Shown: positions 8,270 through 18,418, numbered from the stretch's first letter. The stretch is DNA of 64,000 nt from Marinobacter sp. ELB17 (GCF_000169375.1 NZ_AAXY01000013.1:30467-94466); one strand, 5' to 3'. Notes: generated by a model from the sequence alone, not told the origin. Numbers and translations are program-made.

Positions 8270-11173
8270 TCAGGACAGATTTTTAAGCAGTTCCTTCGCT
8301 TCTGTCTTCTGTTCATCGGTGCCTTCGAGTTCCACTTCCATCAAAATGTCGCGGGCGCCGTCGATATCGCCCATCTCTACGTAGGCCTGCGCCAAATCCA
8401 GCTTGGTTGCTGCCTCGTCGGTGCCAGCCAGGAAGTCGAAATCATCGTCGTCACCCAGATCGCTCTCGTCGATCGCTCGAGGCGCGCCACGTGCCACAAT
8501 GGGTAGGTCTTCTTCTAAAAGATCCTCTTCCAACAAGTCCACTTCTGGAAGGTCGTCTTCCGACAGGTCGTCCTCAGGAAAGTCATACGCCGGAAGGTCT
8601 TCTTCGGGCAACTCCAGCGTCTCTAGATCGTCCAGGCTGATGTCGTCTTCGTCGTCTTGATTCGCGGCCAACTTAATGCCCAGCTCTTCCTCGGCTTGCG
8701 GATCATCACCCAGCTCCAAAGCCAACAGTTCTGCGTCGGTCATTTCCGACAGTTCTTCTGCTTCTGCTTCTGCTTCATCGCCATTGGCGTGATTGGTGCT
8801 GTCTGCGCTATCAGCAAATTCGCCCATCAGCGCCAGGTCGTCGTCCGAAATCTCCAGGTCCAATTTATCCAGATCAGGGTCCAGCTTGCCCAAATCCGAT
8901 TCTTCCATGTCAAAAGGCTTGAGTTCGACCTCGGGGTCGTCTTTATCAAGTTCGGCATCCAACTCGTCCAGGAAGGCCTCATCCAGGCTTAGATCGTCAT
9001 CGTCAGACGTCTTGCCGGCCGTGTTGACGGGTTCGTCAGCCTTAGCCGTGTTGTCCGCCTTGGCCAAGGGTGCGGCGTCTTCATCGGCAAATTCCCTGGC
9101 GAAGTCGTCGGACAACACAAAATCGTCAAAATCTTCCGACGCTTCAGACTTTGCGGGCTCTCCCTTGTCGCCAAGGCCTTCAATAGTGGACAGATCGTAG
9201 TTTATCAGATCGTCTGACGCTGGATTGGTGCTGTCTGTTGCATCTTCTGATTCCTCATCGAAGCTCCCGAAAGAGCCGGCAAAGGAACCGGAGCGCAATT
9301 CAGATTCAAGATCATCGATGCTGGGTGCCGCTTCCGCCTGCTCAAGATCTGTCAGCAAACGATCAGCCTCTGCCATGGCCTCGTCATCATCTAAAGCACT
9401 GAGCTCGCCATATTGGCGCTCAAAAGCCACTCTATTCTGGGCGTCCGCGTAGACCGCCAGCAACTTCAGGCGCAGTTCGGTGCGGCTAGGCTCGCGGGAA
9501 ATCGCAGACTCCAGAGTATTTACCGCCTGTTCGTGCTGACCGTAAGCCAAGTAGGAATCAACCTCTGCCAGAACGTCTGGCCCAGCTTCAGGCGCTGACG
9601 GTTCATGATCGTCAAGGTCCAGGTCAAACGAGTTGGATCTTGGTACGAGTTCAACCGGGGGCGCTTGTTCAAAGTCGGTATTGTTCTCGGCTACATCCTG
9701 GTTTTTGGATTTGCGGCGAGACACCAGAAGCAACAGTAACAACAGCAAAAGCAAACCGCCGCCCAGAACCATCTGGTACAGCGGGTTACTCATAATACTG
9801 TCGACCAAACCACTCGGGGCCACGCTTTCTTCGACCGGATCAGGCTGTGTCGCCTGTGGTTGTGCATCCTGCTGAGATTGCACCGTAACCTCAGCAGGCG
9901 GTTCGGCTTCGGCCTGAGTTTCGGCGTCATCCTCTACAGTAACGGCGGGGTCGTTGGTAGCATTCGCTGTATCACCAGTCTCAGCAACTGCGGGGTCATC
10001 GGCGGCATTTTGGTCCATGCTGTCAACTGCGCGCTCACCGTTGATACCAGCCTGCTGCATGTCGGCCAACTGGCTGTTTTTCAGCTCCAACAACCGCTGC
10101 AGAGTTTTCATCTGCTCTTGCAGTGAATCGACACGGGTATTTAACTCGCTGTTTTCACGGCGCGCACTGTCAAGTTGTTCGAGCGCTACCGTGGTGCCGG
10201 CATCTGCGCCATCCACCTGGTTGCCATCAGTACCGGCAGACCCGCTCTGTTCAGTGTTATCAACAGTTTGCGGCGCTTCGGTCTCGGCCACAATCAGTTT
10301 CAGTTCCGCATCCCCGCCGTCTATTGCCGCGGGCGCAGAAGGCGCAGCCGCTGCGCTGGCATCAATAGTTGCACGGGCTGCGATGACGTCCTGGTTTTGC
10401 ACTCGCACAGCCTGGGTGGCTTGGTCCCTGCCAAGTCGCTCAATCTGCGCCAGCGTAGGTGCGCGCAGAACTTCACCGCGTTTCAGCCGGTTGATATTGC
10501 CGCCTATAAAGGCATCAGGATTAAGGTCCTGAATCGCCAGCATAACCTGCTGCACAGATACGCTTTTGTTTGGGCGCATCTTGATGGCAATACTCCACAG
10601 GGTGTCAGACGACGTTGTAGGGCCGTAAACACTGCCAGACGCAAGAGACTGAGTGGAACCAGAACCGGCTGGCGCAGAGCGGCTTACCGCGTCGCTATTT
10701 GCGCTGGGCAATGAGTTGCTGCCGCCAGCAGACGATGCCGCTACAAGCGGTTCCCGGGTGCCGGTTTCTGCCGCATACACGGGTGGGTCTACCAGCACCG
10801 CGTATTCACGCAGCAAGCGGCCGCTGGGCCAGGTTAGCTCCAGCAGAAAATTAAGGTACGGCTCTCGTAACGGTTCGCGGGAAGACACGCTTACTGCCAA
10901 GCTGCCATCACTGCGGGTAACCACCTGAAATTTCAGCTTACTGGCAAACTGGCCGCGACTAAGACCCACTCGCTGATAAGCGGATTCCGAAGCCACATTT
11001 ACGAAAACATCACCAGGGCTGACGCCGCGACTCTGGCGCAGCACAATTTGTGCATCCAGAGGCTCATTCAAGTAGGACTGAAGCTCCACTTCCCCCAATC
11101 CCAGGGCTTGTGCAACGCCAGAGCCAAGACCTCCAGCCAGTGCCAGAGCAACCGCAAGCTTGCGTACCTTCAT
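8270..11173 (-). CDS. fimV: FimV/HubP-family polar hub protein
   Basis: Large inner-membrane protein linked to type IV pilus assembly, twitching and polar organisation in Pseudomonas and Vibrio relatives. Order along its 967 residues: a signal peptide (1-23, ending AQA); the conserved periplasmic LGEVELQSYLNEPLDAQI region; a LysM-like peptidoglycan-binding motif near residues 185-245; a coiled coil around 330-370 (LDSARRENSELNTRVDSLQEQM); one membrane segment near 460-485; a long, very acidic cytoplasmic region; and the C-terminal FimV helix pair (DLAQAYVEMGDIDGARDILMEVE). An EEDLP-type run (DNA about 8495-8615) is internally repetitive. A terminator follows. The start has an AAGGAAAAAGC ribosome site. 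Confidence 0.93.
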   Translation of the reverse strand: MKVRKLAVALALAGGLGSGVAQALGLGEVELQSYLNEPLDAQIVLRQSRGVSPGDVFVNVASESAYQRVGLSRGQFASKLKFQVVTRSDGSLAVSVSSREPLREPYLNFLLELTWPSGRLLREYAVLVDPPVYAAETGTREPLVAASSAGGSNSLPSANSDAVSRSAPAGSGSTQSLASGSVYGPTTSSDTLWSIAIKMRPNKSVSVQQVMLAIQDLNPDAFIGGNINRLKRGEVLRAPTLAQIERLGRDQATQAVRVQNQDVIAARATIDASAAAAPSAPAAIDGGDAELKLIVAETEAPQTVDNTEQSGSAGTDGNQVDGADAGTTVALEQLDSARRENSELNTRVDSLQEQMKTLQRLLELKNSQLADMQQAGINGERAVDSMDQNAADDPAVAETGDTANATNDPAVTVEDDAETQAEAEPPAEVTVQSQQDAQPQATQPDPVEESVAPSGLVDSIMSNPLYQMVLGGGLLLLLLLLLLVSRRKSKNQDVAENNTDFEQAPPVELVPRSNSFDLDLDDHEPSAPEAGPDVLAEVDSYLAYGQHEQAVNTLESAISREPSRTELRLKLLAVYADAQNRVAFERQYGELSALDDDEAMAEADRLLTDLEQAEAAPSIDDLESELRSGSFAGSFGSFDEESEDATDSTNPASDDLINYDLSTIEGLGDKGEPAKSEASEDFDDFVLSDDFAREFADEDAAPLAKADNTAKADEPVNTAGKTSDDDDLSLDEAFLDELDAELDKDDPEVELKPFDMEESDLGKLDPDLDKLDLEISDDDLALMGEFADSADSTNHANGDEAEAEAEELSEMTDAELLALELGDDPQAEEELGIKLAANQDDEDDISLDDLETLELPEEDLPAYDFPEDDLSEDDLPEVDLLEEDLLEEDLPIVARGAPRAIDESDLGDDDDFDFLAGTDEAATKLDLAQAYVEMGDIDGARDILMEVELEGTDEQKTEAKELLKNLS

Positions 11174-11458
11174 GCTTTTTCCTTTCCAGTCTCCGTTGTT
11201 CGTACCTGCTTCGGTGCACGACGGCGTTAAAGCAGTTTCGGACGAGGTTGGATGACTTCCGTCTGGGTGTTGTATAAGTGTGGCGGAACTTTAATCCTCA
11301 ACTCGGCCAGTATTGTTGATAAGCATCATTTTATCAATGAATCAACGTTCTTCAGTGCACTGCTGCGCTACTTTGCCAACTTTTCATCGTAAACACACAG
11401 CCATCACAAACATAAATTCATTGCGGGCACTGAGGCGACACCAGCTTTTGTGGTTCTA
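11174..11458. other. Upstream region of fimV
   Basis: The gap between fimV and asd. No ORF or RNA gene is recognised. It is AT-richer than its neighbours and contains an inverted repeat (TTGATAA at 11316-11322, TTATCAA at 11331-11337, 8-base loop) about 145 bp above the fimV start. This could be a regulator site or chance. The fimV promoter should lie here. Confidence 0.4.
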
Positions 11459-11497
11459 AAAATAACAGGGGCGAAGGCTGAAAGCAGCCTTCGCCCC
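11459..11497 (-). terminator. Intrinsic terminator after asd
   Basis: A perfect 13-bp stem, GGGGCGAAGGCTG (11468-11480) with its complement at 11485-11497, and a 4-base loop. On the minus strand it is followed by TGTTATTTTTAG, a U-rich tail. It lies 40 bp after the asd stop and isolates asd from fimV. Confidence 0.88.
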
Positions 11498-11536
11498 TCA
11501 CCCGGTTGGTTGAAACCGGACGCAGTTGGCATTAAA

Positions 11537-12652
11537 TCAACGACTCTGAAGAATTCGCAGCATGCGCCTCAGCGGTTCTGCCGCGCCCCACAACAGTTGA
11601 TCGCCCACAGTAAACGCAGAAATGTACTCCGGCCCCATGGCCAGTTTGCGTATACGGCCCACTGGAATACTCAGAGTGCCGGTTACTTTCGCCGGTGTCA
11701 GCTCCTGCATGCTGGCCTCGCGCTCATTGGGAATGACTTTCACCCAATCATTGCCGGCGGCCAGAATCTTCTCGATTTCGGCAACAGGAAGATCTTTGCG
11801 CAGCTTTATGGTCAGTGCCTGACTGTGTGAGCGCATGGCACCGATTCGAACGCACAAACCGTCAATGGGAATCGGATTGTCGCTGCGACCCAGAATCTTG
11901 TTGGTTTCTACACCGGCTTTCCACTCCTCCTTGCTCATACCGTTTTTGAGCTGTTTGTCGATAAACGGAATCAGGCTGCCCGCCAGCGGCACGCCAAAGT
12001 GCTCGGTCGAAAAGTCGTTGCTGCGCATGGTGTCGGTCACCTTGCGGTCAATCTCCAGAATCGCAGAAGACGGGCTATCCAGCTCGGCCTTAACGCTGCC
12101 GTTCAGCTCGCCCATCTGGTTCAGCAACTCGCGCATGTTCTGCGCGCCAGAACCGGAAGCGGCCTGATACGTCATGGGCGATACCCATTCAATCAAGTCC
12201 TGCTCCAGCAAACCGCCCAAGGCCAACACCATCAGGCTCACGGTGCAGTTGCCGCCGATGTAATCTTTCACGCCTTTGTCGAGCGCAGCGTCAATCACGT
12301 TGCGGTTAACTGGGTCTAGAACAATCACAGAATGGTCAACCATGCGCAGGGTAGAAGCAGCGTCTATCCAATAGCCGTTCCAGCCGGCGTCACGCAGTTT
12401 CTGATACACCGCCGAGGTGTAGTCGCCGCCCTGGCAGGTCAGAATCACGTCCAGGGTTTTTAGAGTGTCGATATCGAAGGCGTCCTGCAGCGGCAAAATG
12501 CCATCGCGGCCCACATCCGGCGCCGGTTGCCCGGTTTGCGACGTAGAAAAGAATACCGGTTCGATATCCGCGAAATCATTTTCTTCACGCATGCGCTGCA
12601 TGAGGACAGAACCCACCATGCCACGCCAACCTACAAGCCCAACTCGCTTCAT
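11537..12652 (-). CDS. asd: Aspartate-semialdehyde dehydrogenase
   Basis: Reduces aspartyl phosphate to aspartate semialdehyde for lysine/diaminopimelate, threonine and methionine synthesis. At 371 residues it matches the gammaproteobacterial type. The NADP fold is at the N-terminus ([18 protein letters not shown]), the catalytic Cys is C136 in GGNCTVSLM, and [16 protein letters not shown] is a family signature. It lies downstream of leuB, as in Pseudomonas, but is separated by 161 bp holding a tandem repeat, and it ends in a strong terminator. Confidence 0.97.
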   Translation of the reverse strand: MKRVGLVGWRGMVGSVLMQRMREENDFADIEPVFFSTSQTGQPAPDVGRDGILPLQDAFDIDTLKTLDVILTCQGGDYTSAVYQKLRDAGWNGYWIDAASTLRMVDHSVIVLDPVNRNVIDAALDKGVKDYIGGNCTVSLMVLALGGLLEQDLIEWVSPMTYQAASGSGAQNMRELLNQMGELNGSVKAELDSPSSAILEIDRKVTDTMRSNDFSTEHFGVPLAGSLIPFIDKQLKNGMSKEEWKAGVETNKILGRSDNPIPIDGLCVRIGAMRSHSQALTIKLRKDLPVAEIEKILAAGNDWVKVIPNEREASMQELTPAKVTGTLSIPVGRIRKLAMGPEYISAFTVGDQLLWGAAEPLRRMLRILQSR

Positions 12653-12750
12653 GCGGCTTTTGAACCTCTTTTATACCTGCCTGCTGCCGGTGTCGCTGGC
12701 GCAGACAAAATGAATTTTTCCGCAGCAACAACGTCGCATTACTGCGAATT

Positions 12751-12813
12751 AGAATGCTGTCGGACTAGAATGCTGTCGATTTAAAATACTATCGATTTGA
12801 GAGCACTGTCCAA
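12751..12813. repeat. Four degenerate 16-bp tandem repeats before asd
   Basis: Successive units start at 12751, 12767, 12783 and 12799: AGAATGCTGTCGGACT, AGAATGCTGTCGATTT, AAAATACTATCGATTT and GAGAGCACTGTCCAAT. They fill the space between the leuB stop and the asd upstream region. The third unit shares AATACTATCGA with the leuC-lysR intergenic region (16168-16178), so regulator binding is possible. The call as a repeat is direct; the function is a guess. Confidence 0.6.
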
Positions 12814-13887
12814 TTATAGCTGCGCCAGTACCGCTTCACCCATTTCACGGGTAGAAACCCGGGTGCAGCCTTCCGACATTATATCCGCTGTGCGCAAGCC
12901 TTGGTCCAGTACCTTGCCAACCGCGGCTTCAATGGCTGCGGCGGCGGCACCTTCATCGAGGCTATAGCGTAGCATCATCGCAACGCTAAGAATGGTCGCC
13001 AACGGATTTGCAATGCCTTTGCCGGCAATATCAGGTGCCGAACCATGGCAAGGCTCGTACAGGCCCTGCTTCGCCGAGTTCATCGAAGCCGATGGCAGCA
13101 TGCCGATGGAGCCTGTCAGCATGGCGGCTTCGTCAGAAAGAATATCACCAAACATATTGCCGGTTACAATCACGTCAAACTGTTTGGGTGCGCGCACCAG
13201 TTGCATCGCGGCGTTATCCACGTACATGTGAGACAGCTCTACGTTCGGATACTCGAGCTTGAGCTCGTTCATGATCTCACGCCACAGCACGGTCACTTCT
13301 AACACGTTGGCCTTGTCGACCGAGCACAGTTTTTTGCCGCGCTGCTGGGCTGTTTCAAACGCGACCCGGCCAATACGGCGAATTTCAGTCTCTGTGTAGG
13401 CGTAAGTGTTATAGCCCTGGCGCTCACCGCTTTCCAGCTGCCGCACACCGCGAGGCTGACCAAAGTAAATACCGCCGGTCAGCTCACGGATAATCATAAT
13501 ATCCAGCCCGGACACCACTTCCGGCTTCAGCGAAGAAGCAGACGCCAGCTGCGGATAAAGAATAGCAGGGCGAAAATTGGCAAACAGTTCAAGTTTGGAA
13601 CGCAGGCCCAGCAAACCTTTTTCCGGACGTTTCGCCATCGGCAGGCCGTCCCACTTCGGGCCGCCAACGGCGCCCAGCAGAATCGCGTCGGCCTTGGTGG
13701 CCAACTCCAGGGTTTCATCCGGCAGCGGAGTGTCGGAATCATCCAGCGCAGCACCGCCAACCAAGCCGTGCTGAAAACTCAAATCAAGCTTGAACGACTC
13801 ATTCACCCGGCGCAGTACTTTTTCCGCCTCGCCCATGATTTCAGGGCCAATGCCGTCGCCCGGCAGCAATAATATGGCTCGTGACAT
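12814..13887 (-). CDS. leuB: 3-isopropylmalate dehydrogenase
   Basis: Oxidative decarboxylation of 3-isopropylmalate in leucine synthesis, NAD-dependent. 357 residues, normal length. The start [24 protein letters not shown] and the motifs [42 protein letters not shown] and [17 protein letters not shown] are diagnostic. Third gene of leuC-leuD-leuB, 45 bp after leuD. Confidence 0.98.
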   Translation of the reverse strand: MSRAILLLPGDGIGPEIMGEAEKVLRRVNESFKLDLSFQHGLVGGAALDDSDTPLPDETLELATKADAILLGAVGGPKWDGLPMAKRPEKGLLGLRSKLELFANFRPAILYPQLASASSLKPEVVSGLDIMIIRELTGGIYFGQPRGVRQLESGERQGYNTYAYTETEIRRIGRVAFETAQQRGKKLCSVDKANVLEVTVLWREIMNELKLEYPNVELSHMYVDNAAMQLVRAPKQFDVIVTGNMFGDILSDEAAMLTGSIGMLPSASMNSAKQGLYEPCHGSAPDIAGKGIANPLATILSVAMMLRYSLDEGAAAAAIEAAVGKVLDQGLRTADIMSEGCTRVSTREMGEAVLAQL

Positions 13888-13932
13888 ATCAGGTTCCTTG
13901 ATATCGGTTTCGACATTGGTTTAACAGCCACA

Positions 13933-14580
13933 TTACTGGCCGGCACCAAACAGCCAGGGCGCGGTTTTGCGGCGCGCATCTTCGTAATCCTGAATAACAT
14001 CGGCGTCTTCCAACGTTACACCAATATCGTCCAGACCATTCAGCAGGCAGTGGCGACGGAAGCCGTCCACCTCAAAGCTGAAAGATTCGCCAGACGGCGT
14101 GATAACGGTGTTGTCTGCAAGATTCACCGTCAGTTCATAACCTTCGCTGGCCTCAGCTTCAATAAACATCTGATCAACTATTTTTTCATCCAAAACAATA
14201 GCCAAAAGCCCATTTTTAAAGCAGTTATTATAAAAAATATCAGCAAAACTGGGGGCAATAATCACCCGAAAGCCAAAATCTTCCAGCGCCCAAGGCGCGT
14301 GTTCACGACTGGAACCGCAACCAAAATTGGTGCGGGCCAGCAGCACGCTGGCGCCGCTGTAGCGTTTCTGGTTCAGCACAAAATCCGTGTTTAACGGGCG
14401 TTGGGAGCTGTCCTGGCCAGGCTGGCCCTCGTCCAGATAACGCAATGCATCAAACAGGTTGGGGCCGAAGCCGGTGCGTTTTATGGACTTCAAAAATTGC
14501 TTGGGAATGATCATGTCCGTGTCCACGTTGGAACGGTCCATGGGGGCTACGAGGCCCTGGTGTTGGGTAAATGCGCGCAT
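13933..14580 (-). CDS. leuD: 3-isopropylmalate dehydratase small subunit
   Basis: Small (swivel-domain) subunit of isopropylmalate isomerase, partner of LeuC. 215 residues. Key motifs are [19 protein letters not shown] near the N-terminus and [19 protein letters not shown], the substrate-binding loop. It starts 19 bp after leuC, so the two subunits are very likely co-translated. The [16 protein letters not shown] start matches relatives. Confidence 0.98.
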   Translation of the reverse strand: MRAFTQHQGLVAPMDRSNVDTDMIIPKQFLKSIKRTGFGPNLFDALRYLDEGQPGQDSSQRPLNTDFVLNQKRYSGASVLLARTNFGCGSSREHAPWALEDFGFRVIIAPSFADIFYNNCFKNGLLAIVLDEKIVDQMFIEAEASEGYELTVNLADNTVITPSGESFSFEVDGFRRHCLLNGLDDIGVTLEDADVIQDYEDARRKTAPWLFGAGQ

Positions 14581-14599
14581 GGTTATTGTCTCCTGTGGA

Positions 14600-16018
14600 T
14601 CAGTTCAGCATTTCACGAACGTCAACAAAATGGCCGGCAATCGCTGCCGCCGCTGCCATAGCTGGGCTAACCAGGTGGGTACGCCCGCCAAAACCCTGAC
14701 GGCCCTCAAAGTTGCGGTTAGAGGTAGACGCACAATGCTCGCCCTGGCCCAACTTATCGGCGTTCATGGCCAGGCACATAGAGCAACCGGGGTCGCGCCA
14801 TTCCAGGCCCGCTTCCAGGAAAATCTTGTCCAGCCCTTCGGCTTCGGCCTGCAATTTAACCAAACCCGAGCCCGGCACTACCATAGCCTGCTTCAAACTA
14901 CCCGCCACCTTGCGGCCTTTAACTACCAGCGCCGCCTCGCGCAGGTCTTCAATCCGGCTGTTGGTACAGGAACCAATAAATATCCGGTCCAGCTTGATGT
15001 CGGTGATCAACTGATTGGGCAGCAGGCCCATGTATTTCAGCGCACGTTCAAGCCCTTCACGTTTTATCAAATCGGTTTCTTGCGCCGGATCTGGCACCCG
15101 GCCGGCCACATTCGCCACCATTTCCGGGGAGGTGCCCCAGCTTACCTGAGGCTGAATATCCGCCCCTTCAAGCTCAACCACTTTGTCGAATTCGGCGCTC
15201 AGGTCACTGTGCAAGGTGCGCCAATGAGCAACGGCTGCATCCCAGGCTTCACCTTCGGGTGAAAACGGCCGACCCTTGACGTAATCAATAGTGGTGCCGT
15301 CTACCGCCACCATGCCAACGCGGGCGCCGGCTTCAATCGCCATATTACACACCGTCATCCGGCCTTCCATACTCAGGCCTTGTATGGCGTCGCCGCCAAA
15401 CTCGATAGCATGCCCGGAACCGCCAGCGGTACCGATTTTGCCAATAATCGCCAGCACTACGTCTTTGGCGGTTACGCCTTTACCCAACTGGCCCTTCACT
15501 TTCACCAGCATGTTTTTCATTTTCTGCTGCACCAGGCACTGGGTAGCCAGCACGTGTTCCACTTCCGAGGTACCAATACCGTGGGCCAGGCAGCCAAAAG
15601 CGCCGTGGGTCGAGGTATGGGAATCACCGCAGACAATGGTCATACCGGGCAAGGTTGCACCCTGCTCGGGGCCGATCACGTGCACTATGCCCTGGCGTTG
15701 GTCTTTAATCTTGAATTCAAGAATGCCGAACTCGTCGCAGTTGCTGTCCAGGGTTTCTACCTGAATGCGCGATACCGGGTCTACAATGCCGTTGATTCCC
15801 ATGGCGCGGTCAGTGGTAGGCACGTTATGGTCGGGCGTTGCCAGATTGGCATCAATCCGCCAAGGCTTTCGGTTGGCCAGGCGCAGACCTTCAAACGCCT
15901 GCGGCGACGTCACTTCGTGCAGCAGGTGGCGGTCAATGTAAATAAGCGCAGAGCCGTCATCACGCTGTTTTACCAGATGATCGTCCCACAATTTGTCGTA
16001 CAAGGTTTTACCCGCCAT
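14600..16018 (-). CDS. leuC: 3-isopropylmalate dehydratase large subunit
   Basis: Aconitase-family large subunit carrying the [4Fe-4S] cluster; isomerises 2-isopropylmalate with LeuD. 472 residues. The cluster cysteines are in [13 protein letters not shown] and [11 protein letters not shown], and [14 protein letters not shown] is the aconitase signature. First gene of the leuCDB run, divergent from a LysR regulator across 213 bp. Confidence 0.98.
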   Translation of the reverse strand: MAGKTLYDKLWDDHLVKQRDDGSALIYIDRHLLHEVTSPQAFEGLRLANRKPWRIDANLATPDHNVPTTDRAMGINGIVDPVSRIQVETLDSNCDEFGILEFKIKDQRQGIVHVIGPEQGATLPGMTIVCGDSHTSTHGAFGCLAHGIGTSEVEHVLATQCLVQQKMKNMLVKVKGQLGKGVTAKDVVLAIIGKIGTAGGSGHAIEFGGDAIQGLSMEGRMTVCNMAIEAGARVGMVAVDGTTIDYVKGRPFSPEGEAWDAAVAHWRTLHSDLSAEFDKVVELEGADIQPQVSWGTSPEMVANVAGRVPDPAQETDLIKREGLERALKYMGLLPNQLITDIKLDRIFIGSCTNSRIEDLREAALVVKGRKVAGSLKQAMVVPGSGLVKLQAEAEGLDKIFLEAGLEWRDPGCSMCLAMNADKLGQGEHCASTSNRNFEGRQGFGGRTHLVSPAMAAAAAIAGHFVDVREMLN

Positions 16019-16149
16019 GATTGCTCTCTCATCGTTTTGGGGTTTTAAAAAAAGCTCATCACCGTTGATACAGCTGCGCCCTTTAGAATTCTGATTGTCT
16101 GAACAGTTTAAAGTGCCTGACCAATAACCTCAATTCATGTTTTTTATGC

Positions 16150-16174
16150 ATAGCATTCCTGTTTGGAATACTAT
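16150..16174. promoter_or_regulatory. Candidate LysR operator between leuC and lysR
   Basis: An inverted repeat ATAGCATTCC (16150-16159), 5-base spacer, GGAATACTAT (16165-16174), with one mismatched pair. It lies in the divergent leuC-lysR intergenic region, where LysR-type regulators usually bind their own promoter and the neighbour's. The assignment rests on position and symmetry only. Confidence 0.55.
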
Positions 16175-16231
16175 CGAATAGAATGAAACGTTTCAGGGTG
16201 TTGTAAAAAGCACTTTTATCCGACGGCGGTC

Positions 16232-17128
16232 ATGGTAGATATGGATTCCAACACGTTGCGCGCCTTTCTGGCCATTGTTGACCAGGGCTCGTTCTCTGAA
16301 GCCGCCGAGCAGCTGCACATTACCCAGCCTGCCATCAGCAAGCGGCTGGCCGCTCTGGAGGCCCAGCTCGGCGCCGAGCTGGTTGATCGCAGCCAGCGCC
16401 AGCTTAAGTTAACCGACGCCGGCGCTCGGCTGCTGCCCCACGCCAGGCGAATTCTGGATGAAATCCACAACGCCCGCATTGCGCTGTCGCCAAGCACCCG
16501 CGAAGTGGCCGGTGAGCTACAGATTATTGCCAGCCACCACATTGGCCTGCACCACCTGCCAAACTGGCTGCGGCGTTTCAAACGCGACCATCCGCAGGTC
16601 ACCCTTGATCTTCAATTTATGGAATCAGACGCCGCCTACGCCCAGATGCGCAAACGCGGCGCCGAACTGGCGTTTGTTACCCTGAGCGATGGTATAGACC
16701 CGAACTTTAAGGTGTACGCCCAGTGGCCAGACCCAATGGCGTTTGTGGTCGGGCCGGAGCATCCGCTGGCAGCGCTGGAACAGCCTACTCTGGCGGACTT
16801 GTCTGGCCACGCTGCGCTGTTGCCAGACACCAGCACGGGCACTTACCGGTTGGTCAGCCGGCTATTTATGGAGGCCAACCTGCCATTAAGCTCGCAGATG
16901 CCCACAAACTACCTGGAAACCCTGAAAATGATGACCAGTGTGGGTCTTGGCTGGAGCGTATTGCCGGTGCGCATGCTGGACAGCAGCCTGCGGGCGCTGC
17001 CGGTAGCACATTCGGTGGCGCGGCTGATGGGTGCTATTGGCCTGTCAGGCAGAGACTTAAGCGGTGCCGCCCAGGCTCTGCTGGCGATTGTGGAACAACA
17101 GGAAAAAGCCCGGCGCGGTAACCGCTAA
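16232..17128 (+). CDS. LysR-family regulator, divergent from leuCDB
   Basis: A 298-residue LysR-type regulator. The N-terminal winged helix is at about residues 5-65 (LRAFLAIVDQGSFSEAAEQLHITQPAISKRLAALE), and the C-terminal periplasmic-binding-like effector domain runs from about residue 90. It is divergent from leuC, an arrangement in which such regulators commonly control leucine genes, with a metabolite as co-inducer; that role is inferred. The second Met (16241, MDSNTLRAF) is an equally plausible start, since neither has a strong ribosome site. A palindromic repeat follows 23 bp after the stop. Confidence 0.88.
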   Translation: MVDMDSNTLRAFLAIVDQGSFSEAAEQLHITQPAISKRLAALEAQLGAELVDRSQRQLKLTDAGARLLPHARRILDEIHNARIALSPSTREVAGELQIIASHHIGLHHLPNWLRRFKRDHPQVTLDLQFMESDAAYAQMRKRGAELAFVTLSDGIDPNFKVYAQWPDPMAFVVGPEHPLAALEQPTLADLSGHAALLPDTSTGTYRLVSRLFMEANLPLSSQMPTNYLETLKMMTSVGLGWSVLPVRMLDSSLRALPVAHSVARLMGAIGLSGRDLSGAAQALLAIVEQQEKARRGNR

Positions 17129-17151
17129 AGCGGGGAAAGATTCCCTGCAGA

Positions 17152-17180
17152 GCGGGGACAGATTTCAAATCTGTCCCCGC
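17152..17180 (+). repeat. Palindromic repeat, copy 1
   Basis: 14-bp arms (GCGGGGACAGATTT and its complement) around a single central C. First of eight copies in the window. It sits between two convergent genes and overlaps the last codons of the MFS gene, supplying its TGA stop. A worn half-copy (GCGGGGAAAGATTCCC) lies just before it at 17130-17145. It may also act as a bidirectional transcription stop, but there is no clear U-run. Confidence 0.92.
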
Positions 17181-18337
17181 TTTGCCTCCAGCTCAGGCGG
17201 CGGAGGCGGTGGTCGCAAGCCGCGCCAGGCCGCGGCGAATGCCAGGGCGGTGACAACCGCGCTGCCCAGGAAGGCCGCGGAGGTATCAATACCGTCTACC
17301 AGGAACCCCGCACCCCAGGCACCCAAAGCCCCACCGGCACCAAACGTTAACCCGCTATAAAGGGCCTGCCCCTGGCCGTGATGATGGCGGCCAAAAAAGC
17401 CCTGAATGTACTGCACCGACACCGCATGTAACGCGCCGTAAGATGCCGCATGCAACAGCTGGGCAAATATCAGCACCGGCAGCACCGACGCCATTTCCGC
17501 AATCAGCAACCAGCGCAGCAGGCTTAGCAGCAAGGCCGCCAGCACAATGTGTCGCACGCTGAAACGCGCGCCCAGGCGATGCATCACCATAAACAGGACA
17601 ATTTCGGCGATAACCCCCAGTGACCACAACAGACCAATGGCCAGCTTGCCGTAATCGTGCAGCTGCAGGTGAATACTGAAAAACGTGTAGTAAGAGCCGT
17701 GGGCCACTTGCAGCAAAAAGTTCATCACAAAAAACGCAATCACCGCGGGATGAGTCAAAATGGCCTTCAGGCTGCCCCGCGGGGACTTCTGGGTGCGAAC
17801 GATTTTTTCAACCGGCAGCATCCAGGCCGACACCGTAATGCCGGCAAACAGCGGAATCAACAGCATCGGCAAATAGCGAATATCCACCCATTCCAGCAGT
17901 ACGCCAATCAACGCCACGGCGGCAATAAAGCCCACCGAACCCCACAGGCGGATTTTGCCGTATTGGTTCCGCTGCGCACCCAGAACCTGAAGGGTGATGA
18001 CTTCGTAAAGGGGGAGTACCGCGTTCCAGAAAAAAGTGAACGCCAGCATAACCAGCAGCAGGCCGGTGAAGCCCGGCTCTAGAAACACGCCAGCAAAACA
18101 CAAGGAACCGACGATCGTACCGAAGCGGACCAACCGCACCCTTTGCCCGGTGCGGTCGCCCAAATGGCCCCACACGCTGGGAGCCACAATCTTGGTAAGC
18201 TGGATGGTCGCCATCAGACTGGCGATTTGCAGATAGGAAAAACCGCGGCCTTCAAGGTAAAGCGACCAGTAAGGCAGCATTCCACCCAACAGGGCGAAGA
18301 ACCAGAAATACAAATTCGACAGGCGCCAGTGCGTCAC
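17165..18337 (-). CDS. MFS transporter, HcaT-like
   Basis: A 390-residue major facilitator protein with about 12 hydrophobic segments. The start MTHWRLSNLYFWFFALLGGMLPYW and the loop WGHLGDRTGQRVRLVRFG (MFS motif A between helices 2 and 3) resemble the HcaT/nucleoside-symporter-like MFS family; the substrate cannot be read from sequence. The final residues (KRGQI, then TGA) are encoded by palindromic repeat copy 1, and copy 2 lies 59 bp upstream of the start, so the gene is bracketed by two copies. The original C-terminus may have been replaced by the repeat insertion. Confidence 0.85.
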   Translation of the reverse strand: MTHWRLSNLYFWFFALLGGMLPYWSLYLEGRGFSYLQIASLMATIQLTKIVAPSVWGHLGDRTGQRVRLVRFGTIVGSLCFAGVFLEPGFTGLLLVMLAFTFFWNAVLPLYEVITLQVLGAQRNQYGKIRLWGSVGFIAAVALIGVLLEWVDIRYLPMLLIPLFAGITVSAWMLPVEKIVRTQKSPRGSLKAILTHPAVIAFFVMNFLLQVAHGSYYTFFSIHLQLHDYGKLAIGLLWSLGVIAEIVLFMVMHRLGARFSVRHIVLAALLLSLLRWLLIAEMASVLPVLIFAQLLHAASYGALHAVSVQYIQGFFGRHHHGQGQALYSGLTFGAGGALGAWGAGFLVDGIDTSAAFLGSAVVTALAFAAAWRGLRPPPPPPELEAKRGQI

Positions 18338-18395
18338 TGTTACCCCTTACCTTTGATTCGCGCCGCTACCTTTCAGTACCATTTTCAAGCCAGTA

Positions 18396-18418
18396 GGGAC
18401 GGATTTCAAATCCGTCCC
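18396..18418 (+). repeat. Palindromic repeat, copy 2
   Basis: Arms GGGACGGATTT and its complement around a central C. It differs from copy 1 by A-to-G in the left arm and the matching T-to-C in the right arm, a compensated change. Just after it, 18420-18455 shows worn GTCCCTGGTGTCTC-type direct repeats. It lies between aroC and the MFS gene. Confidence 0.9.

Noticed and set aside
14459..15262. 267-codon ORF on the plus strand
   Set aside because: Antisense to leuC/leuD, with no motif.
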